Below are positions 1 to 15,742 of a stretch of DNA of 64,000 nucleotides, in pieces. The stretch's first letter is position 1, and each line of letters opens with the position of its first letter. The stretch is from assembly GCA_951213105.1 (NCBI GenBank), contig OX578134.1, positions 139,413,793 to 139,477,792 of the forward strand, in the 5' to 3' direction. This DNA comes from Amaurobius ferox (lineage: Eukaryota > Arthropoda > Arachnida > Araneae > Amaurobiidae). The position numbers were made by a program, and so were the translations under genes. Under the pieces are notes generated by a model that did not search any database, was not told the DNA's origin, and saw only the letters and a program-made list of their open reading frames with translations.

Positions 1-22
1 GCGGTAAAATAATTTAAAGAAA

Positions 23-4022
<4,000 letters not shown>

Positions 4023-4693
4023 TGTGAGACCAGATATAGATCTCACACGTGTTTTGGTGAGACAGGTTTATGCCAGTTATTTATTGATTCGAAACTTCGG
4101 ACAATACTGCCAGCCTGAGTGGCGCCGAGATCTACAGCAAACCATAAATTTAGGAGCGCCAAGACAGAGGGGGCCGAGCTGGTCCTTACGAGGATGTGGA
4201 ATTGTTCCATTGGATAAATATTAACCAATGGAAAGTGAGCTTGGTACGTCACACTGCATGCTGCAAATGAAAGCAAAGGGTGGGGGATTGACACCCCCGA
4301 GAAAAGGAGAGTCGCAACCTGTGACCTAACAAGGAGAAACACAGCAGACCTGTACAGATAACTTGGAGACAATGACTTAATAACGACACTTGCGCTAATA
4401 CTCGGACGGCATTATGACTTAGAGATGACTTAGAATACAATGACTTGAATTGGTGAATACAGACTTGTAGAGTGTTCCGTAGATATTCCAAAATAATGGC
4501 GAGATCTATTGATGTGTGAGTGCAATCAGAGTACGAGTAGGAGCCACACATCGCGAGTTATGGCGCGTACGAATTACTGATGCCAACATATTGATATATG
4601 ATCATAGTCCAAGACAGACTTGAAGGTATGTATTCATCAATAATCAAAGGTCGTAGACATATTTTAAGTAATTTTATTCATACTGGTCTCACA
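4023..4693. mobile_element. Solo-LTR-like unit with perfect 11-bp inverted termini
   Basis: The unit begins TGTGAGACCAG and ends CTGGTCTCACA, a perfect 11-bp inverted repeat with TG/CA outer bases, spanning 671 bp. Interior composition is clearly GC-richer than the flanks. Length and TG...CA ends suit the long terminal repeat of an LTR retrotransposon left after recombination. Against this, the adjacent bases (GGCTAC on the left, TGTCTC on the right) show no target-site duplication, and 11 bp is a long inverted terminus for an LTR. A non-autonomous DNA element is the alternative. No gag or pol text is next to it. Open frames here are short and unlike any family I recognise. Confidence 0.45.
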
Positions 4694-5644
4694 TGTCTCA
4701 TATGTTCCCATTGCCGGAATAATATGATTAATTTTGTAATGAATTTAATAAGTGTTGATGTTGTTAATAAATGATTTATTGTTTAAGTTTAAATGGAGTA
4801 ATCAATTTAATATTATTCCAATAATATTCCTTTACAGAACTCACGCAAAAAAATAATTGGAGGGTTTAATAGCGCCACAACAAGCAATGTACAATTTAAT
4901 TAATGAATCCACTATGTACGCATCTACGATTATATCAATCTTAATGAATTTAATATTTAAAAGTACAACTTTAGTTTTATTTCCCAAAGTTACATATTGA
5001 AAATTTCAGACATTTAAATAATTATTTTGATGATAAAATTCAATCAAGCAAATTTTAAATGGTTGTGATGTTTAAATACAATATCCTGTAACTTTTTAGC
5101 ACTCATCCAACATCTTAAAGACCATTGCATTTTGTTTCGAAATTTAATGACAGACAAATTGAAAGAATTATAAAAAAAATATCATATCGATATACACTAA
5201 ATTCTTTCAATATTATGTTTATATTTACGTAAAAGCAAATCTACTTTGTAAATAACAGCATTAATAGTTGATTAAATGTATACACTCGATTCACAGATAA
5301 ATAAGGCGTTTTTTACGTAGGATAAGAAACACAGCAGGTACCACAGTAACAGTAAATAGTCGTTTGTCACCTTTGCTATTGCAATAAGTTGACATTTTAA
5401 TCAAGTATTTATGCTGTTACTAAAGTAATGTTTTTCATTTTAATTGAAATAATTTAGTTTTTTTACGTTATTTAAATTTCAGTTTTGTCATTTGAAAGAA
5501 TGCATAACATTAATATTAACTTTAAATAATATAAATATATTATTTTTTTTATTAATGTAACACTGATTTAACAGAATTCCTAAAAAATAAATTTTTTTGA
5601 GAAAAATTTATTGCAGAGCATTAGATTACTTTATCCATTTCGTT
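4694..5644. other. AT-rich DNA, nothing recognised
   Basis: No coding signal, RNA box or structured repeat was seen between the solo-LTR-like unit and the first family X copy. Confidence 0.6.
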
Positions 5645-5932
5645 ATAAAAAAATCTGATGTGGGCAACACATGACTTTCCTTATATAATGAAATGAATTT
5701 ACAACTTTTACAGTAAAATAAATAGGTTTTTCTTCTAGTAGATACTAATATCCTTTCCAAGATATTGTATTTTCGACAATTAGTCGTCATTTTCATTGAT
5801 TTATCGTCATTTTTATCCATTTGGCGAGATTTTCACTAATTTGGCAACATTTCATAAACTCGCCAAGTTGGCGACATTCCGCCAATTTCGTCGCCAAAAT
5901 CTCGCCAAGCGTTATGGACGAAGATATAAGTT

Positions 5933-5965
<33 letters not shown>

Positions 5966-6671
5966 GATATTGAATTTTCGATATATATTATATAACTATT
6001 ATTATATATTTATATATTATATAACTTATTAGATATTGAATTTTCCACAATTAGTCGTCACTTTCATTGATTTAGCGACATTTTTATCCATTTGGCGAGA
6101 TTTTCGTTAATTTGGCAACATTTCAAAAAATCGCCAAGTTGGCGACATTCCGCCAATTTCGTCGCCAAAATCTCGCCAAGCATTATGGACAAAGCAGTAA
6201 GTTATTCTTACAGCAGATAAATTGGCTTTCAAATGCAAAAGTATTACTCAAAGTATATTTTTTCATGAATGGAACGAGCTAGATCCACGAGAATTATGTC
6301 ACCCAATTTATCGCATGGTATTACATATGAAAAGTGAACATGTTTCTCAATAGGAATTTTTTTTTTATGTGACTTTTTCATAATTTTTTTGAAAAATGTG
6401 CAATATCTCGAGAACGGTTCATGTTAGCGTTCTAAAATTTATGCTAATCGTTTTCTAATGAAAAATTACATAAGAAATGTCTATTTGCGTAACTTTATTA
6501 GCGGTTTTGATTTTTTGACGATTTTTTCAAAATTTCAATTTAGGGGGGTTCTGTATATTCGATTACGTATAAAAACAATAGGCTTCTAGTGTTTACGGAT
6601 TGTGATTTTTGTACCAAATTTGGTTCGAATCGGTCCATTCGTTCGTCAGTTATCGTCTCCACAGTCTCACT

Positions 6672-6731
<60 letters not shown>

Positions 6732-6866
6732 CATACACACACACAGACATCACTTAAAAAATGTTTGATTCGTGATCAGGGATGCTTAAAACGTGCTCTC
6801 CCGTCGAAAACTCGAATTCGAATTTTCGACCCCGTCACAATACTTTCCTTATACATTATGTATATA
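5645..6866 (-). mobile_element. Family X interspersed repeat, copy 1 (long form)
   Basis: Read on the minus strand, the copy starts with a palindrome built on ACTTTCCTTATA (near 6843-6866). Next comes a second near-palindrome centred on TTCGAATTCGA, then the (TG)n tract, a GACCGATTCGAACC-like block, and a block with GAACCGTTCTCGAGATATT. It continues with a TCGCCA/TGGCGA-rich module and ends TTGCCCACATCAG with a small ATGTG/CACAT hairpin. Three other copies lie at 25996, 59517 and 61412. In this copy the TCGCCA module is duplicated (5820-5925 and 6045-6190) around an AT-rich spacer, as in copy 4. It encodes no protein. The class is unresolved: the ends match neither classic TIR elements nor the Helitron CTRR rule. 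Confidence 0.8.
6673..6745. repeat. (AC)n microsatellite inside family X copy 1
   Basis: About 73 bases of AC repeat with single interruptions (AAAC, ATAC). The tract lies at the same internal position in copies 1, 3 and 4 and is reduced to a few units next to copy 2. It is therefore a built-in part of the element, not a later arrival. Confidence 0.9.
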
Positions 6867-7226
6867 AGGAAAGTAAAAATATGCATTTTTTTTTCTTTCT
6901 TATTTCAGTTTTATTTCATTTATACGGTGTAATTTAAAACAAAAATCAACAGCAAATTCTACTTATTGATTTACACCCGAAGTATTATCAATGCCAAATA
7001 ACTAAATAAATCAAGCAAAGTATCTATCATGTTTTACTATTTAATTTAATTATAGCATATAGCATTTTAACTAGCGATTATTTGATAAGACACAATGTAT
7101 AGATAAGGCACAATTAGACGTACACCTTCTTTAAATAACTTTATTTGTTTTATTGAATGAAGAATAAATAAACATCAATTGAAAATGTGCAATCGGATTT
7201 CTGACTTCACATTAGTATGTTCCATA

Positions 7227-7310
7227 TATACAGGGTATCCCAAAAAGATTGCAATGCGCTTTACTTCTTTACTGTTGGAGATAAGTCAGCAATGTAAATT
7301 GCAAAAATGT
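7227..7310 (+). mobile_element. Terminal piece of a GGTGTCCC-type fold-back element
   Basis: Begins TATACAGGGTATCCCAAAAA and continues for about 80 bases nearly identical to the left arm of the fold-back element at 8833. It then changes abruptly to a different repeat at about 7311. It is an orphan arm: no matching opposite end is seen before 8833. Confidence 0.65.
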
Positions 7311-7950
7311 TGAAAGCAAGTTGTAGGACCTATGGGAATATAAATGTATAATATCACCCAATTAGTTTTGGATTGAACCCGGGTTGAAAAAATGAAATAC
7401 ATTGAGCCCTATGGGACCTAATTTTTCAAACATTTTTTAAGCGGATTTAAAATTCTCAAATAGGTTCGAAAATTTTAGGTAATAGTCAAATTGTTCCATA
7501 AAATATATAAAAAAAAATTCAGCAAAATATATTCAGGAGTTTTTTAAATAAAAATTAAAATAATAATTACACATCTTATATGAAACGATCACGTGACCAT
7601 GATATGAAACGATCACATGACCCACTTCAAAATGATATATGGCATCCATCTTGTTTCAAAATCGTGATTTTTTAAAGTTCTTTTTAATTCATATTGAGTG
7701 TTGTATCCGTCCTAAAACTACTTTATTTTTGCTTAAATTCTGTGCATCTACATACTAAAACAACACAATGACAATATATTTGAGTTTAAATTCTCATTCA
7801 AATTTGATTATTTCTACAACTAAGCCTATTTTTCACCTATGTAAAATGTAAACAGCAAAATATGTAGAATGAGTTGTATTAGAATTACTGTATTTCTTTA
7901 ACACAAAATAATTCACTCCATGGAGTCTGCATGGATGATATGAATGAAAT
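7311..7950 (+). repeat. Interspersed repeat F3, copy A
   Basis: Colinear with 19085-20095 over about 600 bases. Shared landmarks are TAGTTTTGGATTGAACC, ATGAAATACATTGA, CCTATGGGACCTAAT, ATCCGTCCTAAAAC and TGGAGTCT. An ACGATCACGTGACC-like motif is doubled here (about 7585 and 7608). No protein is encoded. Probably a non-autonomous DNA element, because it sits directly behind a GGTATCCC terminus, but its own ends are undefined. Confidence 0.65.
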
Positions 7951-7959
7951 ATTAATTGA

Positions 7960-8450
7960 TTTTATAAACAGAAGGACGATTTTTTTCGATGAAGTTTTAA
8001 GCATAGAGTTTATGAATTGTAGCTCCATGGTCTTAATTTTTAAATAAAATAAATTATTATAGTATTGTGATGAATGAAATTTAGAAAGTTATGAATGAAA
8101 TCCTGCTTTTATAGAGAGATCCAGGCGTGTTATTTTTTCTATGACGTCATTTGAATTTATTTCATTTGTTTTCGATGAAGTTTTCAAATAAAATAAATTA
8201 TCGTAGTATTATGATAGTTTTAAAAATATTATCGTGGAATGTATTGCATTTTAGAGATATTTAAACCAGGCAATTTATATTTCAATGCCGTCATTTGGAT
8301 GAAGTTCATTTTTTTCAATGAAGGTTTAAGTTTTCAAATATAATAAATCAATGTAGTATTGTGATAAGTTTTAAAATATTACCGAGGAATGTATTGCATT
8401 TTCGACTTTTTTAAATAAAATTGCATTGAAGTTGGAAAGTGTTTCATAAT
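7960..8450. repeat. Degenerate tandem repeat, about 160-bp period
   Basis: Three imperfect units share TTTTTTTCGATGAAG, TTTTCAAATAAAATAAAT, GTAGTATTGTGAT and GGAATGTATTGCATTTT in the same order (around 7980, 8165 and 8320). The units have diverged by point changes and indels. No coding signal. Confidence 0.65.
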
Positions 8451-8767
8451 CAATGCTTTAAGCATGATTGATCTTTCTTGTATATATATCATTTTATCAA
8501 TCTTCAAAATTTTCAAACTTTGAAGATTGATAAAAGGATTGTTGGGTGCGCTTGAGAATGAAAATTGATATATTTTACTGGGATATGTCTAGAATTATTA
8601 TTGCATCTAGGAGGGTATAGGCGTGGCCAGGACCTCGGAAGGAGAAATTACAGAATTAAATTTCTGTCACCTATACGACCCTATGAAGAACTAGTATAAT
8701 TGTTCAGACAATATGAGTTGAGACACCACCCTTTGCCTTCGGCACAGTGAAAAGTTCTATTCAGAGC

Positions 8768-8832
8768 CCACGTAGCTTAGTCATATGATGCTTGTCTAGA
8801 GGGGTCCGGGTTACAAAGTTAAAGTCCCTTTG
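8768..8832 (+). mobile_element. tRNA-derived SINE head, truncated
   Basis: The text GCCCACGTAGCTTAGTCAT followed by GATGCTTGTCTAGAGGGG and CCGGGTTACAAAGTT resembles a tRNA 5' half. An A-box-like TAGCTTAGT is at 8773, and a damaged B-box region (GGGTTACAAAGTT, where GGTTCRANTCC is expected) is near 8808. The sequence stops where the fold-back element begins (8833), so that insertion probably cut it. GC-richer text upstream (about 8600-8765) may belong to the same retroposon. It is not a functional tRNA: the B box and acceptor pairing are broken. Confidence 0.45.
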
Positions 8833-9702
8833 TATACAAGGTGTCCCAAAAAGATTGAAACGGTCTTTAATTCTTTACCTGTTGGAGATAAGTGGACAAT
8901 GTAAATTGCGAAAATGTTAAAAGTAATGCAGGAAATAAGACTACGTTAATAAAATAGTCCTCCCATTAATTTCCAAAATAATACACTTTTTAAATTTTTA
9001 TACGACCCCCTTAGACAAATTTGGTCAATCAAAAAAAAATTATTTTTAATGCAACAAGATCATTAAAAAACCCGCATATCTGTATCTTTAAATTTGAGCG
9101 AGTTATATTTAATTGAAAATTGAACATTGTGGATGGGGACCCTATATCAAATTAGAAATGTAAATATATGACATATCACAAAAAAGATAAAACTGGATGA
9201 TAATTTTAATTATGTGCCCGAAACGCTTAGTGAGTACCACTGTTTTATATGATCTCTGTCTGTGTAATGCTTTATTTAGATACATTTGTGTTAAAACATT
9301 TTGACACATATTAATGTATTTTTGATCTAAACAATTTCCATCGTCAATTTGTTTATGGTTCCTGTTTACACTGATGAAACATCCTTTCACATGATACGGA
9401 AAAGTGACATAAGTCAGATTTTTTTCTTTATCATAATTCAGTTAAATTGAAAGATACAGATATCCGTTTTTTAATGATCTTGTTGCATTAAAAATAAATA
9501 TTTTCTGATTGACCAAATTTGTCTAAGAAGGTCGTATAAAAATTAAAAAAGTGTAATGTTTTAAAAATTAATGGGAGGACTATTTCATTAACGTAGTCTT
9601 ATTTCCTACCTTACTTTCAATATTTTTGCAACTTACATTGCCCACTAATCTCCAACAGGTAAATAATTGAAGAGAGTTTCAATCTTTTGGGACACCCTGT
9701 AT
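8833..9702. mobile_element. Fold-back MITE F2 (GGTGTCCC termini)
   Basis: Starts TATACAAGGTGTCCCAAAAA and ends in the inverse, TTTTGGGACACCCTGTATA. The inverted similarity is not confined to the tips. The left arm (to about 9115) and the right arm (from about 9410) pair over about 280 bp, with shared text such as CTGTTGGAGAT, AATTAATGGGAGGAC and AATGCAACAAGATCATTAAA in opposite orientations. Flanking TATA suits TA target duplication. The central 300 bases carry no transposase. This is a non-autonomous element mobilised in trans, probably by a Tc1/mariner-type enzyme; that assignment is inferred from the TA flanks. Confidence 0.8.
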
Positions 9703-12047
9703 ATATGCATGTGTATAGTAGTAAGCAAAACTATGCGGAACAACCTGTTTTTAAGTCAAATTTTGAGACACAGCCCTTTGAATACAAACGTTTTGTTTGT
9801 TTTTCAACTGCAAATAAAATACACGTATTATTCAATATTTCTCAGAAATTTCAACTAATATAAGGCTTAAAGTCTATGTTGAACATATGCAAACGGCAAG
9901 GACAATGAAATGCCTCTGAAATATTTTTGACGATATTCAAGATAACTCCATAACATAATTTTGCCAGTCTGCCGCATTTAAGCACTGGTCAGACGATAGA
10001 AGCACCAAAGAACAATATAATTTGCTATGTATCGCAGTCTTGCCAAACTATATGTTTGATTAATAACGTAGGTCATACTACGAAATCGTTTTAAATGTAC
10101 AGGATAGAACGTTTGAAGGTGATAAAAAATAATCTATGTAATTAAGAGAAATTTATAGTTGCGACTAACACTACTCAAATCTACAACACATAGCAATTTG
10201 TACATACTAAATAAAATATGGGTTAAAGCACAGAATGGGTCTTTTTTTCTGCCATTAGAGTGACACTTTTAAATAAGTTAATTCCCAGATACACGCTTAA
10301 AAATGTAGCAGCATCTATATGAATATGTTTATTTTATTCATTTATATGAGAATTAAACGAAATAATAGGTATATTTTATTTCATGCTGGAAAGATCGGCT
10401 TAAACAAGTAAAAAAGTAACCTGAAATGTGCATATTACGTACTTGGATACCTTCTGAAATTGGCCCCTCTTAAGGAATCCTTTTAAATAGGAAAGCAAAT
10501 GTGAAAAGCAGGTAAACAAGTGCGTAAAATGACCTTTATAAAACGATTTCTTCAGGATAAAAAATACCAATTATTCCGTGCAATTCTAATATGAAAGAGT
10601 AAAATAACACATTCATATAGATATAGTTACATCTTTAAGTGTGTAACATTAAATTTACTTGTTTAAAAGCGTCATTCTAGTGGCAGTAAACCCAGATTTT
10701 GGGGTGCTTTTACCCATATTTGTTTAGTGTGTAATTGCAATTATTAATTATTCGGTGCTGATTATTCAACAGATACCTATCGCCTCACATTACAGGCAAT
10801 TATAATTTGCCATTTTTATTCTCTAATAATATTCTAACAAACAATGCTTCAATCTAAAAATAGCTAACTGTTCAATTCACTTGCAACTTTCAAATGCATT
10901 ATCATTTAGCATGTGCCTGCATTTTCAGGAAATCTGAATTTATAAAATAAAAATGTTAAACAACTTCTTTTTATAATGCACTATATATCTCAAAACGAAA
11001 TATCATGTGTTGAAACATACCCTCCGGGGAGACTTGGCTATGAACTCAGTTTCCAAATCTCATTGCATAAATAAAATTCGAATGGAAATTTCACATCTAA
11101 TGCAGGATATCCGTTAAGACATATGAAACATATATCTGTAGCTTAAATAAATGTATTTTTCCATTTTCAGGAGGACTTTAAGTCAAATCATTGATAAAAG
11201 CAAGCATAAAAAAGTGTATTTTCGTTACATATATAACTACATATAGTTTCAAAATATATATTACTGTAGTAGGATGAAATTAAGATTTTGATGTGCATAT
11301 CTAGTATTCTTGGGGTACATGTGATGAAACAATGCGAAAAATGTAAATGGTTTGGACGCCTACATATCTAAACCTAATAGATAAAAATGCAAACAATTTT
11401 TACTTTGACGGAAATATTGTACAGATTATGAATGTATAAGATAATTTCAGTATTTTCATACTTTGATTATCATTTTTTTAAACTTATTAAACGTACTTGT
11501 CTGAGCGAGTTTGCTTCCCTTTGTTTATTTTCACTCAAAATGTCATCGCAACTGTTTAAGATAGATATAAATAATAAGCGACAACAATATGTATTAGAAA
11601 ATCCAGTTCCACATCTGCAATTTTCCTTTAGAAAGCTCATATATATTTCAAGTAATAACCTTGGAGTAATCATCTCTTAGTAATCCCAAGTTGATTACTC
11701 GTCTCATTTCTCATTTGCAAATTGTTTTGTTTTTTATTTGTGACGCTTATATCTCAAATGCTAAAAGATCTAGCTATAATCTGTAGCTCCTTAAAATTTC
11801 TATATGTAGTTATAATTGAATTAGTAATAGAGTTCTTAGTTTTCGAAGTCACGTTGCTATAATTTCGATAGTTTAGTACTTCAACCTGTGTTTTGTAATA
11901 GGTGCGAAAACTGTAATATTTAAAATCTCATACATATTGTGTTTTCTTTTTCATTGGAAAAATATGAGTGCACAACTACGGTATATTTTCTTTTGTTTCA
12001 AAAGAATGAACTCGGGGGAAATGCTAAATAAACTGAGATTCTGATGT
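9703..12047. other. AT-rich DNA, nothing recognised
   Basis: More than 2.3 kb without recognisable protein, RNA or structured repeat. Short open frames (for example around 11432-11680 on both strands) have low-complexity composition and are not convincing. Confidence 0.6.
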
Positions 12048-12747
12048 TTAAGGGGACGGTGGACGTTGAAATTTTTTTTATTTATTTATTGATTTAGAAA
12101 CATGAAAATTTCTATAAATTTTCCTCTTAACATTGCTATATAAAATACAATTATTTTTTTTTCAATTTTGCTATAATTTTGTATTTTTTTCTAATTTAAT
12201 TTTTTTAACGAAAACTTGAAAATGCTCCTTGCGTGCCATTTGCTCACATTTTTGATTAATTTTACATTATAATCACTCAAAAACATATTATGAATAAATT
12301 TGGGTATTCATTTTTAAATCCTTTGGAAAGTTAATTTTTTAAAAATATTTTTCTGCATTAAAACTTAATTTTCATCATTTAATTAGGTTCTTATTCACTT
12401 TTAATTACCTTAATACAGTCCAATTATAAAATGCATACCCAGTTTCATTAAACGTATGATAGGTATTTTCTTGCCAAATTTCATGCATCTCATACAAAAA
12501 TTAAGACGCATGGAGCATTTTAAAAATGTAAAACCTTTGAAAATTCCGTTTCGAAAAAAATGCATTTAACCTTTTGTTTACGGGTGGGACATCGTCCATC
12601 CCAAAGGAAGAACTTCCCCAAAAGACGGGTATTTGACATACCCTGTCCCAAAGAGTTCGATCCCCTTTTGCAGGCACTGGTGTCCATGGAAATCGCCGAC
12701 AGAAACATTGCAGCTGTTACTCATTTCAACGCCCACCGTCCCCTTAA
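12048..12747. mobile_element. TTAA-bounded MITE, copy 1
   Basis: Bounded by TTAA at each end. Terminal inverted repeats are GGGGACGGTGGACGTTGAAA (left) and the inverse of TTTCAACGCCCACCGTCCCC (right). A long AT-rich left arm (about 12070-12555) leads to a GC-richer core (12560-12715) containing CGGGTGGGACATCG and a CCATGGAAATCGCCGAC block. The right arm is only about 30 bp. TTAA duplication is characteristic of piggyBac-type transposons, so a piggyBac-related enzyme is the likely mobiliser (inference). No transposase is present. Copy 2 is at 38342. Confidence 0.75.
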
Positions 12748-13691
12748 TGTTGGATAAGGTTTTAATAGATATATGGAAAAATACGTATTCAAGTACGAAT
12801 TTATGTGCTCCTGGCAAAATTTATAGATTGACTTGAATTTAAAATATTACCAGATATATTGTATAAATTTAACGTGTATATCTCCAAGTCAGTTAGTAAA
12901 TTAATTTGATATTTTGACGACAAGTCTGTGGTCGGAGTATCCAGATTAAATAGGGACAAACACTAACAGTGATAGTTAGCTATAATGGCTTAGCGAGTAA
13001 TTTGTAGCGATTTGAAAGCCTGTGAACTAAACATATATGACTGAAAATATCGAATAAACTCATTGAACATTGTTGGAGATTTTTTTTACAAAATGTTATG
13101 CACGAAAAAGCATTTCGTCTCCCTCGGACTGGAACCATCGTTTATATTTTAAGAGAAGTTTTTCTTCATCAATGAATACCGTTTGATTAACGTTAGTTTT
13201 ATGACACATTTAAGATTTCTATGCAGTAACAAGATAAGAATATATTTTATTGTGTATGCATAAATTATCTGAGCACCCTGAAATTAAACCAAGGCAGACA
13301 ATAAAATATATTGACTCAAGTGACTCTTTAATTTATAGGACTATTCAATAAAATTCACTTTTCCTTAATCTTAGGCGATATTTACTGATAGGAAATACAC
13401 ACTATGTCCAATATGAAAAAAATATTGCATTATTTGAGGTACATCAATCGTGTTTCTGGCTCGAGTCCAATTTATGTGATAATTTCTCAATGACAACACC
13501 AGCTGTTGAATTCAATGATACCCTTTCTTCCATTTGAGTTGCTTTTTCATAAACGTTTTGTACTCTCAGAGCCAGAATCTTAGCCATGTAATGTTATCTG
13601 TTTGTGATTTTTCATTTGAAGTTTAACAGAAACTAATATAGAGTGATATGAACATTATTCTAACGAATTTTATAGATTCTAACAAATAGTA
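12748..13691. other. AT-rich DNA, nothing recognised
   Basis: No coding or RNA signal between the TTAA MITE and the Tigger element. Confidence 0.55.
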
Positions 13692-15097
13692 CAGTAGCCC
13701 CTCGCTATATCGAGCTTGTCGGGAGACATGGAAAAATGCACAATATATCCGAATACACGATATATCGGGCGATATTATAAAAATTATGCTTTTATGAACA
13801 CGTGCAATAAAAATTTAGGAGCGAAAGTACATTAATAAAAAAGAATAACATAATAAATACAGAGAAGTTCCATTTACCTTTTAATTTTATGTCCAAATGC
13901 ACATACACATTTAATTGATTATTGTACACACTTCATTCTCTTGCGAAGAAGGTACATACATACAATCTAATGTCATCTACTTCGATTTTTCTTTCAGAAC
14001 TTGCTTTCCAAAAAATATCACTGAGCGAAAGCGATTCAACTGCATCTCACTCATATGATTTGAGTTGCATCTTTCAAATGTTGTGATATGCTCAAGCATA
14101 GCCACGGCTTCTTTGATGGTGACAGAAGGAGAACTCACTTCTTCATCATAGTTATCAGCATCTTTTGGGTCCACTTTTTCTCGTACATGAGGTATGATCT
14201 GCTCATCTGAAATAGTTTCAGAAGTCGTTTCATTATCATCTACATTAATCCAAACTTTTGCTTCATCTTAGCACATTTAAACCGAGCGACTTGGATTTTT
14301 GAACTAGAAGCTCTATTGAGTCTTCTTCAATATCCTTGAGTTCAACATCATTTAAAACTTTCAGTCAGCATTTGGAAATGTTTTCTAATTTAACAGCGGG
14401 CCAAGCCTTTTGGGAAAAGTACACGGCATCTTTTAAGTTCATACTTTTCATTGCCCCAGGCAGTGGTCGTTCTTCAACGAACAATGGGTTGCTCAGTAAC
14501 TCCCGTCGTCAATATTTTTTTTAACATGGTGATTATTCTTTGGTCCAGGTTGCAGAAAACGTATTGAGTTCAGTGGCAAAACATAGTTTTGATATTTCCA
14601 TCTGATGACATAAGTTCTTCTTCACCGGGATGAGCACTGCATTAGTCAATTAGGAGCACAGCCTTTTCTTCCAAACCCTTATTTCTCAGATGAAGACGAA
14701 CTGATGGGATGAAATTATCAAAAAAACATTTTTTTAATAAGGTTTGTGTCATCTAATCGTTTCTTGAACATTCGTATACCACTGGCAGATTTTCCCTATT
14801 CATATTCTTCAAAACTCTAGTGTTTTTGCTGCTTCCCACAAGGAACATTTTCAATGTATGGCTTCCTGTTTTATTTGCTGCAAAAAGAAGGGTTACTCTG
14901 TTCTTTTGAATTTTGTATCCAGAATTAGTCGTGCTTTTTCTTAAAATCATGTGTTCTGTTTGACAATAACTGCCAGTACAGTGCAGCTTCATCAGCATTG
15001 TATATAAAAGAAATTAGAAAAAAATGAGAGACATAGCAGAAGAGCGATATATCCAAATGCGCGATATATTGAGGCGCGATATAACGAGGGGCTACTG
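13692..15097 (-). mobile_element. Tigger/pogo-type DNA transposon, internally deleted
   Basis: Both ends carry the same inverted terminus: CAGTAGCCCCTCGCTATATC on the left and, read inward on the minus strand, CAGTAGCCCCTCGTTATATC on the right. TA precedes the left end and CA follows the right end, consistent with a TA target duplication carrying one substitution. Further ATATATCG-like repeats lie just inside each end. At 1.4 kb the element is shorter than a full Tigger (usually above 2 kb). The coding part on the minus strand starts directly in the DDE domain, so the N-terminal CENP-B-type DNA-binding half has been lost. Confidence 0.85.
13977..15005 (-). pseudogene. Broken Tigger DDE transposase (DDE_1 type)
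   Basis: Minus-strand translation gives, in order but in different frames, pieces typical of Tigger/jerky transposases. These are IYNADEAALYWQLLSNRT (first catalytic Asp region, 15005-14950), a GYKIQKNRVTLLFAANKTG segment followed by a PVVYECSRND-like segment (14925-14753), IPSVRLHLRNKGLEEKAVLL followed by ID-stop-CSAHPGEEEL (second Asp region, about 14715-14610), SSDGNIKTMF, and a C-terminal MSEMQLNRF segment (to 13977). Stops and frameshifts separate the pieces; the stop replaces the residue after the second catalytic Asp. The CENP-B/HTH N-terminus is absent. The family assignment is confident. The protein is dead. Confidence 0.85.
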
Positions 15098-15742
15098 CAT
15101 TAAGAAAAACTTGAGCAACGCATATAAACACTTATAATACAAGTAATGTAGCATACAGCTGTTTCGAGAATACGCTTGATCCCACAGTGCAAATGTACCA
15201 ACAAGCCAAATGTCCAAAAGATGAATTGGTATAAATAGAAGACATTTGCTGAATTATTTGTGCTTTCATATACGTTGCTGAAACTTTCCTTATCATTTGC
15301 ATGATTGTGTTATTTGTGTTTATATACACTGCTCAAGTTTTCCTTATCAGACATATCAGACATTTCTTACATTGTTAATTTAATATTATTAGGAATTCAG
15401 GATAGACATTCTATATTCTAAAATATGACATAGAAATAATACCGTAATACACGTACCTAAAATTGTATAGACATTTATTTTGCTTAAAAGTAAATGTAAA
15501 AATATGCTGTATATAAGTCCATGGAAAATCAAAGGATATATGACTTCTGTTAAAAGAAAGCTTTTATCACATTTTTTATTTAAAACCCAACGACAAATGT
15601 GCAAATGTATTTGATATTTCTTTCATATCTCTAAAGGGATTTCTTGCATTACACGTATATTTTGATGTAAAATTTATATATAACATAAAATGTAGGGATT
15701 TAGTGTATAGAAATGTCATGGCTGTGTTGAGTTAAGCTGTAT

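Noticed and set aside
5673..6866. Family X as a classical TIR transposon with ACTTTCCTTATA ends
   Set aside because: Conserved sequence continues about 25 bases beyond the far ACTTTCC motif in all four copies, so that motif is internal. No target duplication was found.
13977..14174. 65-codon minus-strand frame as an independent small gene
   Set aside because: It is the C-terminal piece of the broken Tigger transposase, inside that element's termini.
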